Below are positions 34,664 to 44,270 of a stretch of 64,000 nt of DNA, one piece after another. How positions within the stretch are numbered: position 1 is the first letter of the stretch; each line of letters begins with the position of its first letter. The DNA lies in assembly GCF_002368415.1 (NCBI RefSeq), contig NZ_AP018290.1, positions 2,173,470 through 2,237,469 on the forward strand, written 5' to 3'. Position numbers and translations under genes: made by a program. The DNA comes from Calothrix sp. NIES-4105. Its GTDB lineage: Bacteria; Cyanobacteriota; Cyanobacteriia; Cyanobacteriales; Nostocaceae. The notes beneath the pieces were generated by a model. The model was not told the origin of the DNA. It did not search any database and saw only the letters and a program-made list of their open reading frames with translations.

Positions 34664-36345
34664 AGTTTGACCTCTGGTTTCATTACCCTGACTGTCAGCA
34701 AAACCTGATAATAGGGGTCACGATAATCCAACTCTTGCTTTTGCAGTTCCTCAGTCGCTAATCCCTGTAGAAAAGCTGTTGCTGCTAGAACATTCCCATA
34801 AGCCTCAACCTGCACGTTTTCTTTTGGGAAGCTTTCTTCAAACAGGCGCCGTGCAGATAAAGTGGTCAAGCTCCAACACCAATAATCTTTCCATTCGTCG
34901 ATGGCTATCTGGCTGATACCTGGAACGGTAATGAGAGCCACTCCACCTGGCTTCAATATGCGGTAAATTGTTTTTACCGCATCTTTTATGTCATAAATTA
35001 GGTGGAGCGTTTGTGTTAGGACAAGGCAGTCAAAACTATTTGATGGAATATGTTCAGCATTGCTTAAATCTCCAACGATAGTTGCGTCCGGATTGCCTTC
35101 GACAACATGAAGCACATCGCTTTTTGTAACGCGCTGACCTCCAAACTTTTTGGTATAAAAGTTATCTCCAATTTCCAATACTTGTCCTTGAATATCAGTA
35201 GCTTGATTAGCTAAAAAGTTTTCTACATAGTAACGGTCAATAGGCAGACCTCTGTCAAAGCCAAATACTCGACTAACTGGTGTTACCCGTCGCAAATTTC
35301 CTAGCCGAACTTTTCCCACTGCTGGGTCATATTTAGAACCTAGCAATTGAGCCTTGAGCCAACCACGAATAGGGGCAGGCAATGTGTGCTTTGTGATTGA
35401 CTTAACTACTGCTTTCATATATCCCTTGCAATTTTGAAATTGAAACTCAATAGTTTTTGAGAGGTAGTACAACTTTGGATGACGATAGGGTAACATTGCT
35501 TTGTTAAATGCTTGCCAAACATCTTTATCTTTAATTCTTTGCTCGCAAAAATGCTTTTCTAACCAATTCAAGAAAATTGAGTTGCCCAAATTTGGCTTGA
35601 GTGGATCGTACTTCCCCTCTACTTGTGCAACATAACAGCAACTGTCTAAGTGCTGCCGATACCGATCCCAACATCCACTTTCCACAAAAACGGTTTTGTG
35701 AAGGCAAGTTTTGTAGAAAAATGCTTGATCCTCAAACATACCTCGAAAAGATTCCTCAAATCCACCGACATCTTTAAAAAGGGAGCGTCGCATCAGAACA
35801 GAACAAGTACCAGGAGTCTCTGCTTTTCCTTGTAAGAAGAGCTTGACCATTGTTGGCGGTTTGACAATTGTATCGGGCTGTACTCCTAAAAGCCGTTGAA
35901 AGTCACGTTGAGTATCAAGAGGATTACCCGTCCAACTGTACCACATTCGAGTAGAACCATAGACCATAGCAGCTTCTGGCTGCGCTGACAAAATTGCTAC
36001 CTGCTTTTCTAATTTTTGCGGTAACCAAATGTCATCTGCATCCAGTAAGGCAATATATTCTCCTTGAGCATGGCGAATGCCCAAATTGCGTGTTGCACTC
36101 ATACCGCGATTTTGATGACCTTCATGTTCCACATAGCGCACTTTTTCGGGGTATCGTTGAGCATATTGTAAAGCAATGGCTGTACTTGAGTCAGTTGAAC
36201 CATCGTCCGCTAGCAAAAGTTCCCAGTTATGGTAGGTTTGGGCAAAAATGCTTTCTATGGCTTCTTCAAAGAAATTCTCCTTCTTCGCGTTAAAAAAGAT
36301 GATGATGCAGGAAACTAATGGTTTGCTATTTATATGTTCAAGCAT
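34660..36345 (-). CDS. Bifunctional protein: glycosyltransferase family 2 plus SAM-dependent methyltransferase
   Basis: 561 residues in two domains. Residues ~1-250 are GT2: SCIIIFFNAKKENFFEEAIESIFAQ, LLADDGSTDSSTAIA, GEYIALLDADDIWLP (DAD metal motif ~98) and GGFEESFRGMFEDQAF. Residues ~390-555 are a class I methyltransferase: VLEIGDNFYTKKFG, DCLVLTQTLHLIYDIKDAVK and RILKPGGVALITVPGI. The linker (WLKAQLLGSKYDP ... KVRLGNLRRVTP) recurs in the neighbouring pseudogene and, in part, at the end of the 38133-39152 transferase. The fusion suggests that it adds a sugar and methylates it or the chain end. The start is the ATG at 36345; it overlaps the deacetylase by four bases. Confidence 0.88.
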   Translation of the reverse strand: MLEHINSKPLVSCIIIFFNAKKENFFEEAIESIFAQTYHNWELLLADDGSTDSSTAIALQYAQRYPEKVRYVEHEGHQNRGMSATRNLGIRHAQGEYIALLDADDIWLPQKLEKQVAILSAQPEAAMVYGSTRMWYSWTGNPLDTQRDFQRLLGVQPDTIVKPPTMVKLFLQGKAETPGTCSVLMRRSLFKDVGGFEESFRGMFEDQAFFYKTCLHKTVFVESGCWDRYRQHLDSCCYVAQVEGKYDPLKPNLGNSIFLNWLEKHFCEQRIKDKDVWQAFNKAMLPYRHPKLYYLSKTIEFQFQNCKGYMKAVVKSITKHTLPAPIRGWLKAQLLGSKYDPAVGKVRLGNLRRVTPVSRVFGFDRGLPIDRYYVENFLANQATDIQGQVLEIGDNFYTKKFGGQRVTKSDVLHVVEGNPDATIVGDLSNAEHIPSNSFDCLVLTQTLHLIYDIKDAVKTIYRILKPGGVALITVPGISQIAIDEWKDYWCWSLTTLSARRLFEESFPKENVQVEAYGNVLAATAFLQGLATEELQKQELDYRDPYYQVLLTVRVMKPEVKL

Positions 36346-36715
36346 GAAACCACCTCAATAGTTGCTTGGCAAACTCCTCTCCATTCCAGTTACCGACACC
36401 GAAGCGAGGTAATTGCAAACAGTCAGTCTGTTGCCACACAATGTCTTCAACCATAGAACAAGCGCAGTTAAATCCAGCAGTTCGAGCCAATTCAACAGTC
36501 TCTGTCGTGCTATCGCCAAATAGATAGGAAAAATTGATCGGTGTTAAGTTTCGCAGATCACCTAGGCGTACTTTTCCTAATGGTGGGTGATGTTTATGAG
36601 CTTGCAATTGAGTTTTTAGTCAGTCATTTATAAAAGATAGCAATGTATTTGTGCGATTAGCTTCAATTTTTTTAATCCATAAACTCTCTCTAGTATTGCT
36701 ATTTTTAAATAATCC
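36338..36715 (-). pseudogene. Chimeric remnant: GT2/methyltransferase linker joined to a deacetylase C-terminus
   Basis: The intact frame 36338-36607 (89 codons) begins with GKVRLGDLRNLTP, matching the linker of the 34660-36345 protein. It then switches to CACSMVEDIVWQQTDCLQLP and GNWNGEEFAKQLLRWF, matching the last 45 residues of the 33611-34663 deacetylase. Upstream of the ATG the homology continues in frame through NTLLSFIND, a TGA in place of the conserved Trp codon, then LKTQLQAH. It therefore looks like the scar of a deletion between tandem copies of the transferase-deacetylase unit, later broken by a nonsense change. Confidence 0.72.
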
Positions 36716-36759
36716 GGAAAATTTATTGCAATTGTGTAAGTTGTAGTTCGGGGAACAAT

Positions 36760-38070
36760 TTATGCTTTAACTACATTAGCAAAATTTTTATGACGATAAC
36801 GTCCTCTAGTATCAACAATCAGCAAACTATTTTTTTGAATAGAATCATAATCAAAATGGTCGTGATCTGTTACTAATAAAACACAGTCCATTTGAGATAA
36901 GCTGTCAGTAGTAATTTCAACTGACTTTAAATCAAAATAATAATCCCGTTTTTTAGGGAAAACAGGAACAAAAGGATCGGAATAGGAAACAATAGCTCCT
37001 TTTTGATGTAAAATTTCCATCAACTCAGCTGCCGGGGACTCTCGTGTGTCATCAATATTTTTTTTGTATGCTATTCCTAACACCAAAATTTTTGAATTCT
37101 TCAAAGCTTTACCCTGGTTATTGAGAGCTTCTACAAGCTTACCAATCACCCAATCAGGCATTTTAACATTAATTTCACCAGCTAGCTCAATAAAGTGAGA
37201 GTAGATTCCATATTCCTTAGCTTTCCAAGCTAGATAAAAAGGGTCAATTGGAATGCAATGACCACCAAGACCAGGACCGGGATAAAATGCAGTGAAACCA
37301 AAGGGCTTTGTAGCAGCAGCTTCAATCGCCTCCCATATATCAATCCCCATTCTATCAGTAATAATTTTTAATTCATTTACTAAACTTATATTGACGGCAC
37401 GATAAATGTTCTCTAAGAGCTTGGTCATTTCTGCTACTTTTGTAGAAGAGACAGGAAAAACTTTATTGATGATAGTTTCATATAAAGATACTCCAACTTC
37501 TAAACATGACTTTGTTGAACCACCCACAACTTTGGGAATAGTTTGAGTAGAAAAGTTTTTATTTCCTGGATCTTCACGTTCTGCAGAGTAGACTAAGAAG
37601 ATATCTTCACCAATATTAAATCCTTGCTTTTCTATTCTTGGTCGAATTTCTTCTTCTGTTGTACCAGGATAAGTTGTACTTTCCAGGCTTACTAGTTGTC
37701 CAGTTCTTAAATTAGGAGCTAAAGAATTAATAGTATTGATAACAAAGGACAAATCAGGTTCATGATGGTTTCCAAGAGGTGTTGGAACACACATAACCAA
37801 TACATCAGCTTCACGCGCGCGCGTCAAATCCCAAGTTGCTTCAAATTTTCCTGTTTTTAGGGCTTGAAATATCGATTCTTGATTAATATGTTTTATGTAA
37901 CTTTTACCCTGATTAAGTTGGTAAATTTTATTTTTGTCAATATCGAAACCAAAAACGTGAAAACCAGCTTCTACAAACCTTAGCATTAAAGGTAATCCAA
38001 CATAGCCTAACCCGACAACGCCAATGACTGCTGTTTTATCCTGTATTTGCTGAATGATTTTATCTTTCAT
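36760..38070 (-). CDS. Nucleotide sugar dehydrogenase, UDP-N-acetylglucosamine 6-dehydrogenase (WbpA/WbpO) type
   Basis: A 436-residue UDP-sugar 6-dehydrogenase, making a uronic acid from UDP-GlcNAc or a relative by two NAD-dependent oxidations. The NAD loop is [14 protein letters not shown] (residues 15-28), followed by MCVPTPLG and [11 protein letters not shown]. The catalytic cysteine is C272 in [14 protein letters not shown], followed by [18 protein letters not shown]. The start is the ATG at 38070. It lies in the minus-strand run of polysaccharide genes, 62 bases after the upstream transferase. It is unusually AT-rich with no GGCGCC. UDP-glucose as substrate cannot be excluded. Confidence 0.87.
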   Translation of the reverse strand: MKDKIIQQIQDKTAVIGVVGLGYVGLPLMLRFVEAGFHVFGFDIDKNKIYQLNQGKSYIKHINQESIFQALKTGKFEATWDLTRAREADVLVMCVPTPLGNHHEPDLSFVINTINSLAPNLRTGQLVSLESTTYPGTTEEEIRPRIEKQGFNIGEDIFLVYSAEREDPGNKNFSTQTIPKVVGGSTKSCLEVGVSLYETIINKVFPVSSTKVAEMTKLLENIYRAVNISLVNELKIITDRMGIDIWEAIEAAATKPFGFTAFYPGPGLGGHCIPIDPFYLAWKAKEYGIYSHFIELAGEINVKMPDWVIGKLVEALNNQGKALKNSKILVLGIAYKKNIDDTRESPAAELMEILHQKGAIVSYSDPFVPVFPKKRDYYFDLKSVEITTDSLSQMDCVLLVTDHDHFDYDSIQKNSLLIVDTRGRYRHKNFANVVKA

Positions 38071-38132
38071 GTTTTTCCTCTAATTTAAAGACTTCAAAAG
38101 TATAAATATTTTGATGTGCAATTTAATACGAT

Positions 38133-39152
38133 TTACACTTTCGCTTGCCATTGCACTTTCAGCCAATTACGAATAAATACAGGTAACGTTAGTCTTAATA
38201 TAAACTTACCCAACTTTTTTATCTGATTTACACGGTGAAGCGTAGACGTGAGCAATCGGTATTGCAATGGACGATCGTAAGGCATCAATGCTTTTCGGAG
38301 TGCTTGCCAAATCTTAGGGTCTTCAACCTTTTGTTCAGACAAATACTTCTCCACCCAATGCAAGAAATTTGAGCGAGCAGCAAAAGCTTTCCCCGTTTTT
38401 TCCACAACCGCACAGCTTGAGTTGGGATGCTGCCGATACTTTGCTCCACATTCACTAAGTACAAAAATTGGTGATTTCAGAGCGACCTTTGCGTAAAATA
38501 CTTGGTCAGTATAAATATATCGAAAATTTTCCTCGAATCCTCCCACAGCCTCCACTACCTCACGTCGGATTAGGAGACTACAGGTACAAGGTGTAATGGC
38601 TGATTGTAGCAGAAAGTAAGGTATGAACAATGCTGGTGGTTTGTACAGGGTATTAGCTTGAAGACCCAAATTGCAAATATAATCACGAGTCATATCATCA
38701 GAATTGCCTGTCCAGCTATACCACCACTGCGTCGAACCGTAAACCATAGCTGCTTCAGGTTGGGAATTTAAATGCCCGACCAAGAGGTTAAGATTGAACG
38801 GGAACCAAACATCATCACCATCTAAGAAAGCAATGTAGGCGCCTTTAGAATTGCGAATACCGAGATTGCGCGAAGCACTCGCTCCTCGATTTTGGTGTCT
38901 CTCATGCTCTAAATAGTAAATTTTTTCAGGATATTGTTTAGCATATTGCTGGGCAATTTCCGTACTACCATCACTTGAACCATCATCCACGAGCAAAAGT
39001 TCCCAGTTGTTATAGGTTTGAGCAAGTACACTCTCTATTGCTTCTTCAAAATATTTGTGAGTATTCAAAAATGGAACAATTACTGACACAAGTGGATTTG
39101 AATTTTCATCTAACTTTGATTTGCCAGAATTCTCATAAGCAATTTGAGTCAT
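38133..39152 (-). CDS. Glycosyltransferase family 2
   Basis: 339 residues: PLVSVIVPFLNTHKYFEEAIESVLAQ, LLVDDGSSDGSTEIAQQYAKQYPEK, RGASASRNLGIRNSKGAYIAFLDGDDVW (DGD metal motif) and GGFEENFRYIYTDQVFYAKV. It is a close paralogue of the GT2 domain of the 34660-36345 fusion, sharing the LPVFIRNWLKVQ tail, but it ends where the other continues into a methyltransferase. This points to local duplication. The start is the ATG at 39152. It is 82 bases from the ABC transporter ATPase gene. Confidence 0.88.
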   Translation of the reverse strand: MTQIAYENSGKSKLDENSNPLVSVIVPFLNTHKYFEEAIESVLAQTYNNWELLLVDDGSSDGSTEIAQQYAKQYPEKIYYLEHERHQNRGASASRNLGIRNSKGAYIAFLDGDDVWFPFNLNLLVGHLNSQPEAAMVYGSTQWWYSWTGNSDDMTRDYICNLGLQANTLYKPPALFIPYFLLQSAITPCTCSLLIRREVVEAVGGFEENFRYIYTDQVFYAKVALKSPIFVLSECGAKYRQHPNSSCAVVEKTGKAFAARSNFLHWVEKYLSEQKVEDPKIWQALRKALMPYDRPLQYRLLTSTLHRVNQIKKLGKFILRLTLPVFIRNWLKVQWQAKV

Positions 39153-39234
39153 GTTTAATGAATTCCTTTTTATTCTATTCTATTCTATGGTTTAATTCAT
39201 TTTTGCCATTGTACTTAAGCAAAGATAAAAAGTG

Positions 39235-40533
39235 TTATTTGCTGGCTAAATTTATCTCTGAAAGGCTAAATTTACATGTAACAAAACCCTTAGTTTTGGT
39301 GCCCAATTTTTCAGATGTAAGATTAACCACCTCTATCTCAAATGCAGATTCCAAATGGTCAAATATTTCATCTCCAGAACCAGTTTTGTCAAGCCATAAC
39401 CCAACAATATAAGTTCCTGGCTTAAGATACAACTCATGAATTTTTACTTTTAAAGTATTATGGCCCTTTTGGAGATAAATTTCCTGACCCACTGAAAGAA
39501 TGTCAGTATTCACTAACATAATTCCTTCTTGAGAAGAAATAGTAACTGAAAGGCTTCCAATAGACCGTAACGAATCTGATTTAATATCTAACAAAAATTC
39601 AAGGGGACCGTTTGAATATGGTTGATATGCAACTGCTTGATTGAGACTACTGTAATGAACAGCTAAAAAGCGAGCTTTCCCATTGCCATTCCGGCTTGCA
39701 TCTGATAAATCAATCCACGTACCAGGAGCAGCTTTATAAAAATTACCATTTAAATAAAGTGGAACAATACTAGCTGTTTTTCCATAGGAAACTAATTGCC
39801 CTCGCTCAAGCATTATACAGTTAGAACATAGTCTTTGGATTGTTTCCATACTATGACTAACAAACACAATTGTTCGACCTTGGCCTTGGGATATGTCCTG
39901 CATTTTACCCAAGCATTTTTTCTGGAAATTTACATCCCCTACAGCCAGCACTTCATCCACAATTAAAATTTCCGGTTCCAAATGCGCTGCGACAGCGAAT
40001 GCTAATCTTACATACATCCCTGATGAATAGCGTTTCACTGGCGTGTCCAAAAACTTTTCTACTTCTGCAAAATCAACAATTTCATCAAATTTGCGTTGAA
40101 TTTCCGCCTTACTCATCCCCAGAATCGCACCATTAAGGAAAATATTCTCCCGTCCCGTCAACTCCGGATGAAACCCCGTACCAACTTCTAATAAACTAGC
40201 AACTCGTCCCTGAATCTTTATTTGCCCTCCAGTCGGCTCAGTAATTCGGCTTAAAATCTTCAGTAGCGTAGACTTACCTGCACCATTTCGCCCAATAATA
40301 CCAACCCTGTCGCCTTGCTTAATTTTAAAAGAAACATCTTTCAGTGCCCAAAACTCTTCACTTGCTGGATTTAAATTTTGTTTACCATTTGGTTTCAGTA
40401 GTTTTTTACCAAACGATTTTGCCCCATCTGTAATTACATCCCGCAAAGTCTTATTACTACCATTTCCTTGTTGCTGATGGCCAAGAATGTACTTCTTACT
40501 TAAATTCTCAACTTGAATAACACTATCTGACAT
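39235..40533 (-). CDS. wzt: Polysaccharide ABC exporter ATPase (Wzt type) with C-terminal cargo domain
   Basis: 432 residues. The Walker A motif GRNGAGKST is at 81-89 (K87), the signature YSSGM at ~169-173 and Walker B LIVDEVLAVGD at ~190-200, followed by VFVSHSMETIQRLCSN. The C-terminal ~170 residues form a beta-rich Wzt-C-like domain (LEFLLDIKSDSLRSIGSLSVTISSQ) that in Wzt proteins recognises the finished polysaccharide. Together with the permease 33 bases downstream it forms a Wzm2/Wzt2 exporter that moves undecaprenyl-linked glycan across the inner membrane. The start is the ATG at 40533. It contains no GGCGCC. Confidence 0.93.
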   Translation of the reverse strand: MSDSVIQVENLSKKYILGHQQQGNGSNKTLRDVITDGAKSFGKKLLKPNGKQNLNPASEEFWALKDVSFKIKQGDRVGIIGRNGAGKSTLLKILSRITEPTGGQIKIQGRVASLLEVGTGFHPELTGRENIFLNGAILGMSKAEIQRKFDEIVDFAEVEKFLDTPVKRYSSGMYVRLAFAVAAHLEPEILIVDEVLAVGDVNFQKKCLGKMQDISQGQGRTIVFVSHSMETIQRLCSNCIMLERGQLVSYGKTASIVPLYLNGNFYKAAPGTWIDLSDASRNGNGKARFLAVHYSSLNQAVAYQPYSNGPLEFLLDIKSDSLRSIGSLSVTISSQEGIMLVNTDILSVGQEIYLQKGHNTLKVKIHELYLKPGTYIVGLWLDKTGSGDEIFDHLESAFEIEVVNLTSEKLGTKTKGFVTCKFSLSEINLASK

Positions 40534-40566
40534 TTACATCACTCCTCTTCTACCTGAACAATAAAT

Positions 40567-41409
40567 CTAAATAACATCAGCAAATTTACGTTCCATTTTG
40601 CGGAAATACCAGATGCCACTAAAAAGAAGCAAAATTACTAAAGCTAAAGATAATGCAAACCCAGGTAAATATATCTGTGACTCTCCTCCTAAAATTGCCC
40701 AGCGAAAGCCATCAATTACCCCCACCATTGGATTAAGTGAATACAACAGGCGCCACTTTTGTGAAACTATAGTACTACTGAATCCAACCGGAGAAATATA
40801 CAAACCAAACTGTACTAAAAACGGCACCACAAATCGGAAATCTCGGTACTCCACATTCAAAGCAGCTAACCACAATCCGGCGCCCATCGCAGCAGCAAAA
40901 GCAATCAATGTAAACAAAGGCAGAGTCAAAATCCGCCAATCTGGTACAAAGTTATACCAAGCCATTAATGCTAACAAAATCATACCAGAGATCATAAAGT
41001 CCACAAAGCTGACAATTAGTGCGCTAGTGGGCACAATCAGACGCGGAAAGTAAACCTTAGAGATTAAGTTGGCGTTACTAATTAGGCTATTACTACACTC
41101 ACTCAGCGCAGTCGAAAAAAACTGCCAAGGTAGCATACCTGCAAATACTAAAATTGGATAGGGTACTCCCTCAGAAGGCAATTTCGCCAAGTTTCCAAAT
41201 ACTACTGTGAACACCACCATCGTTAAAAATGGTCGAATCAGTGCCCAAGCCATGCCAATCGCTGTTTGCTTGTAACGCACTAAAATATCACGCCATGCCA
41301 GAAAATAGAATAGTTCTCGATAGCGCCAGAGGTCTTTCCAATATTGCTGTTCAGTACGTCCTGCTTCAATGACTAATTTTTGCTTGGAGGGTATTTCTTG
41401 ACTGTTCAT
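40567..41409 (-). CDS. wzm: Polysaccharide ABC exporter permease (Wzm type)
   Basis: A 280-residue ABC-2 membrane protein with six hydrophobic helices. The N-terminal YWKDLWRYRELFYFLAWRDILVRYKQTAIGMAWALIRP is the classic Wzm/TagG entry. It is followed by FAGMLPWQFFSTALSECSNSLISNANLISKVYFPR and NPMVGVIDGFRWAILG. I chose the ATG at 41409 (MNSQEIPSK); the frame upstream of it is open but unlike the family. It pairs with the Wzt-like ATPase. It carries two GGCGCC words, so it lies at the edge of the depleted island. Confidence 0.93.
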   Translation of the reverse strand: MNSQEIPSKQKLVIEAGRTEQQYWKDLWRYRELFYFLAWRDILVRYKQTAIGMAWALIRPFLTMVVFTVVFGNLAKLPSEGVPYPILVFAGMLPWQFFSTALSECSNSLISNANLISKVYFPRLIVPTSALIVSFVDFMISGMILLALMAWYNFVPDWRILTLPLFTLIAFAAAMGAGLWLAALNVEYRDFRFVVPFLVQFGLYISPVGFSSTIVSQKWRLLYSLNPMVGVIDGFRWAILGGESQIYLPGFALSLALVILLLFSGIWYFRKMERKFADVI

Positions 41410-41419
41410 ACATTCGTAC

Positions 41420-41848
41420 TTAACTGACAAACTTGAAATCTTTGATGTTGTTACAACCAAGCAGGCGTGAATGCCTACGGGTAAATTCCCCAACAGAAGG
41501 GTTCCCTGAAGGATCAATTACCCCTGATACCTGCTGCCAAAGCTCTCGTGGCGCCTGCGAAAGTTCATAAGTGTGTTCATTCGACTTACAAACGTGATAC
41601 CACTTTGTTTGCTGGCATTCAGGGCACCAGAAAGCTTCTAACCATTCTCCATCTATTGGAACCGTGGTTTGATCTGCTACCAGCATCAATGCATGGCGCC
41701 GACTCATACCTCTTTGTCGCAATTGTTCTGGACGTTCGGCAAATAGCTGATATTTGCGACTCATGCTATCAAGATAACGACCATGAACTGGACAATATAT
41801 GGCTCGTCGTTTTGAACGTTTCCGATTTCGATCACACCTTCTCTGCAC
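41420..41848 (-). CDS. Conserved cyanobacterial protein with a putative zinc site
   Basis: 142 residues: a basic N-terminus (RCDRNRKRSKRRAIYCPVHG), then YLDSMSRKYQLFAERPEQLRQRGMSRRHALMLV and FWCPECQQTKWYHVC. Likely metal ligands are C19, H22, C75, C78 and C87. I recognise this as a conserved cyanobacterial type but know no function. The start is taken as GTG at 41848, because GGGAGG lies seven bases upstream and a degenerate second copy near 46.1 kb keeps that ribosome binding site with TTG at the same position. It is the first gene of the minus-strand run leading into the Wzm/Wzt exporter (10 bases between stop and wzm start). Confidence 0.7.
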   Translation of the reverse strand: MQRRCDRNRKRSKRRAIYCPVHGRYLDSMSRKYQLFAERPEQLRQRGMSRRHALMLVADQTTVPIDGEWLEAFWCPECQQTKWYHVCKSNEHTYELSQAPRELWQQVSGVIDPSGNPSVGEFTRRHSRLLGCNNIKDFKFVS

Positions 41849-44270
41849 TTCGGCCTCCCAAACTAGTAAAAGTAATACAAAAGGAAGGTTACGTTGGAGG
41901 GACTGAGATCAAAATGACCATCAAAGCCCATCTCCGAAAGTTTATAATTAAATTGTTAATTAACTAACTGTTTTGATTGAATTTTTTAATACTAAACGTC
42001 GTTCAAAGACTATCTATTGAGTTTCAATAAATAGCATTTATTGGGTTTTAATATTTAACATTATCAACTTTTATTCTATCATATAACATTTTAGTCTTTA
42101 CATAACATGCTACCTATGAAATTTTCATAAATCTAGAGTTCATCTCCATCCTTTAGAAAAACCCCACCAAACCCACTTAACTATTGCTGATGGGAGGAAT
42201 GTCAACAAACGCTTATAAATCAACCTAAATAGGTAAAGCAAAACAAATTGAGTTGTGTAAATAAATGTAAATCAATTAAAATTGGCTTGCTACCACAATA
42301 ACTTAAAGCCATAGACGCTTGGCAGCTACTATTCTAAACCACTCCGCGTCTATTCCCAAGGTAGCTCTAACAAGAACAACCTGACTTTTCAGCCTTTACT
42401 TAGAGGATGTTTTAAAAGTATCAGATGCGTCATCCGGAGCTACATGCAGTGAAGCATTTACTAAAACTCGAAGTTGTTAAGATTCTTGGCTAAATTAAGA
42501 ATAACATTTACTTCGGCTTAGAATAACATTTTATACATCAGTAATACTTGAAAAATATCCTTAAATCCAATTCTAAATATGATTTGATTTATTGATACAC
42601 CAACAAAAGTTTGATAGCTTTTTCCAACTAAGGAAAACAGTAATGAGACATACTATCTCAGAAATTAGCTTTACATAACTCAACTGAACCGTTTTTTGAA
42701 GAAACACTCTGAAAGCTCGTCTGCAAACTCTTACAGTCATACAGAAAGTAATCAGACACTTTACTGAACTCTTCACTCAACCAGAGACACGCACCAAATC
42801 AAGGGAATTAAGCAAAATAATAACTATTTTGAATCAGGCTTACCAGAAAACTATTGTTACTAAGTAAGGTCGGTGTGATTGCTCCAGGTTTTATTTCTAA
42901 CCGATAGCAAACAGATTACCATATCTGAAATAAATTAAAACACTTCATCAAAACTTTATATATATTTACGTATTTACGCGATTTTGATAGGCTTTTTGTT
43001 ATTTTATATATAGAGTTTTAGTCATAATATGAATTTAAAATGAAGATACATAAGAAAGCGCTTGAAGAATCAGTGCATTAATTTAGGTCGCGGGCTATCT
43101 ACCTCTGGGTGTAAAGCGCAAGGAAGCTATAGGCGCCCACAATAAATCACGTAGCTGTAACCTGATATTTTTGAAACCATGTGTTACTGAACTAACGATG
43201 CAACGATTGTTTGGAAATGCTGCAATTCAACGAAGCCGTAAGAGTTTGATATCTTTACATAAGAAATACAAATGCAACAAATGTAACAAATATAATCTAG
43301 CAAGCCCTTTTGCTACTTAAAAAAGGTTGGGAAAGCTTATCCATTGATCTATTAGGTATTTAAATATAGCTATTTTCTTGTATAAAAATTTACTTATACT
43401 ACTTTAGATTTATGCCATTTTACTGATAATAATAATCACATTCATTGCTCATTTTCTAAGTTAAAGCACTTGTAAATAATCCAAAAATAGTAACAACCAT
43501 TACTCAGTACTTGATTGAGCAAAATTTTTAATTACATTGTTTATGATAATTGCCGATAAAAATGTGTTATTTTTGAGACTATGCTCTATCACAGTAAGTA
43601 ATAAAGAAAGACAACAGTTTCCCCTTACCTTTAGTTGGAACAAATCTTAAAGCTTTTTAAGCTCTAAAAGTTAGTTCTGTGAATGCTAAAGCCAAGCAAT
43701 TAAGCGTATGGTTATAAGCATTAGCTTTAACTTGACAACAAATCTTAATCAAAGGCTTAAAATTAGGTACAAGTAAGAAAAAACACAATACTCATGTTGC
43801 GTGAAGTAACAAATAACACTCGTTTACATATAGGAAATTACGGACTTGCTTAATATTTGATAATCTTGTCAGGTAGCAAGCAAGTACAGATGCAAATTCT
43901 TACATGACACTTTGTAAATGACGTTTTATTTTATACGTAAAGGTAAGAAAAGTATGAAAATTAGGTGAAATAAAAATGAAGTTCATATAAATTTTTAATG
44001 AACTATATTTGTATATACTAAACATGGTAATGTATTTAATGACTAGGTGTGAAAAACCGTAAAAATGTAAGAAATATGTAAATTTTTGGCATATTCTGGT
44101 TTACAAGAACTTCTTATTATATATTTCCAATAGGAAGCTATACATCCGGCGATTATTTATAGATTGCCCAAAATGACTCGTAATCTACAAATTTAGGCAA
44201 TATCCCTATTTTCTAGCTTGGCTTAAAAAAATTCAGTAGTGTAATTCAAAGAATATCTAGGATCTAGCCA
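41849..44270. other. 2.4-kb gene-free region between the two divergent polysaccharide operons
   Basis: I see no gene on either strand; only frames shorter than ~65 codons exist. At 41849-41935 lies a leader whose minus-strand sequence (GATCTCAGTCCCTCCAACGT) is repeated near 46.0 kb. The rest is AT-rich with many short direct A/T words, one GGCGCC (43132), and no recognisable tRNA, array or transposon end. It must contain the promoters of the minus-strand operon (41848) and of the plus-strand glycosyltransferase (44271). Confidence 0.65.

Noticed and set aside
43085-43160. GC-richer patch that resembled a small structured RNA (6S-like)
   Set aside because: I could not fold a convincing closed structure by eye or match it to a known RNA; only an Infernal search would decide.
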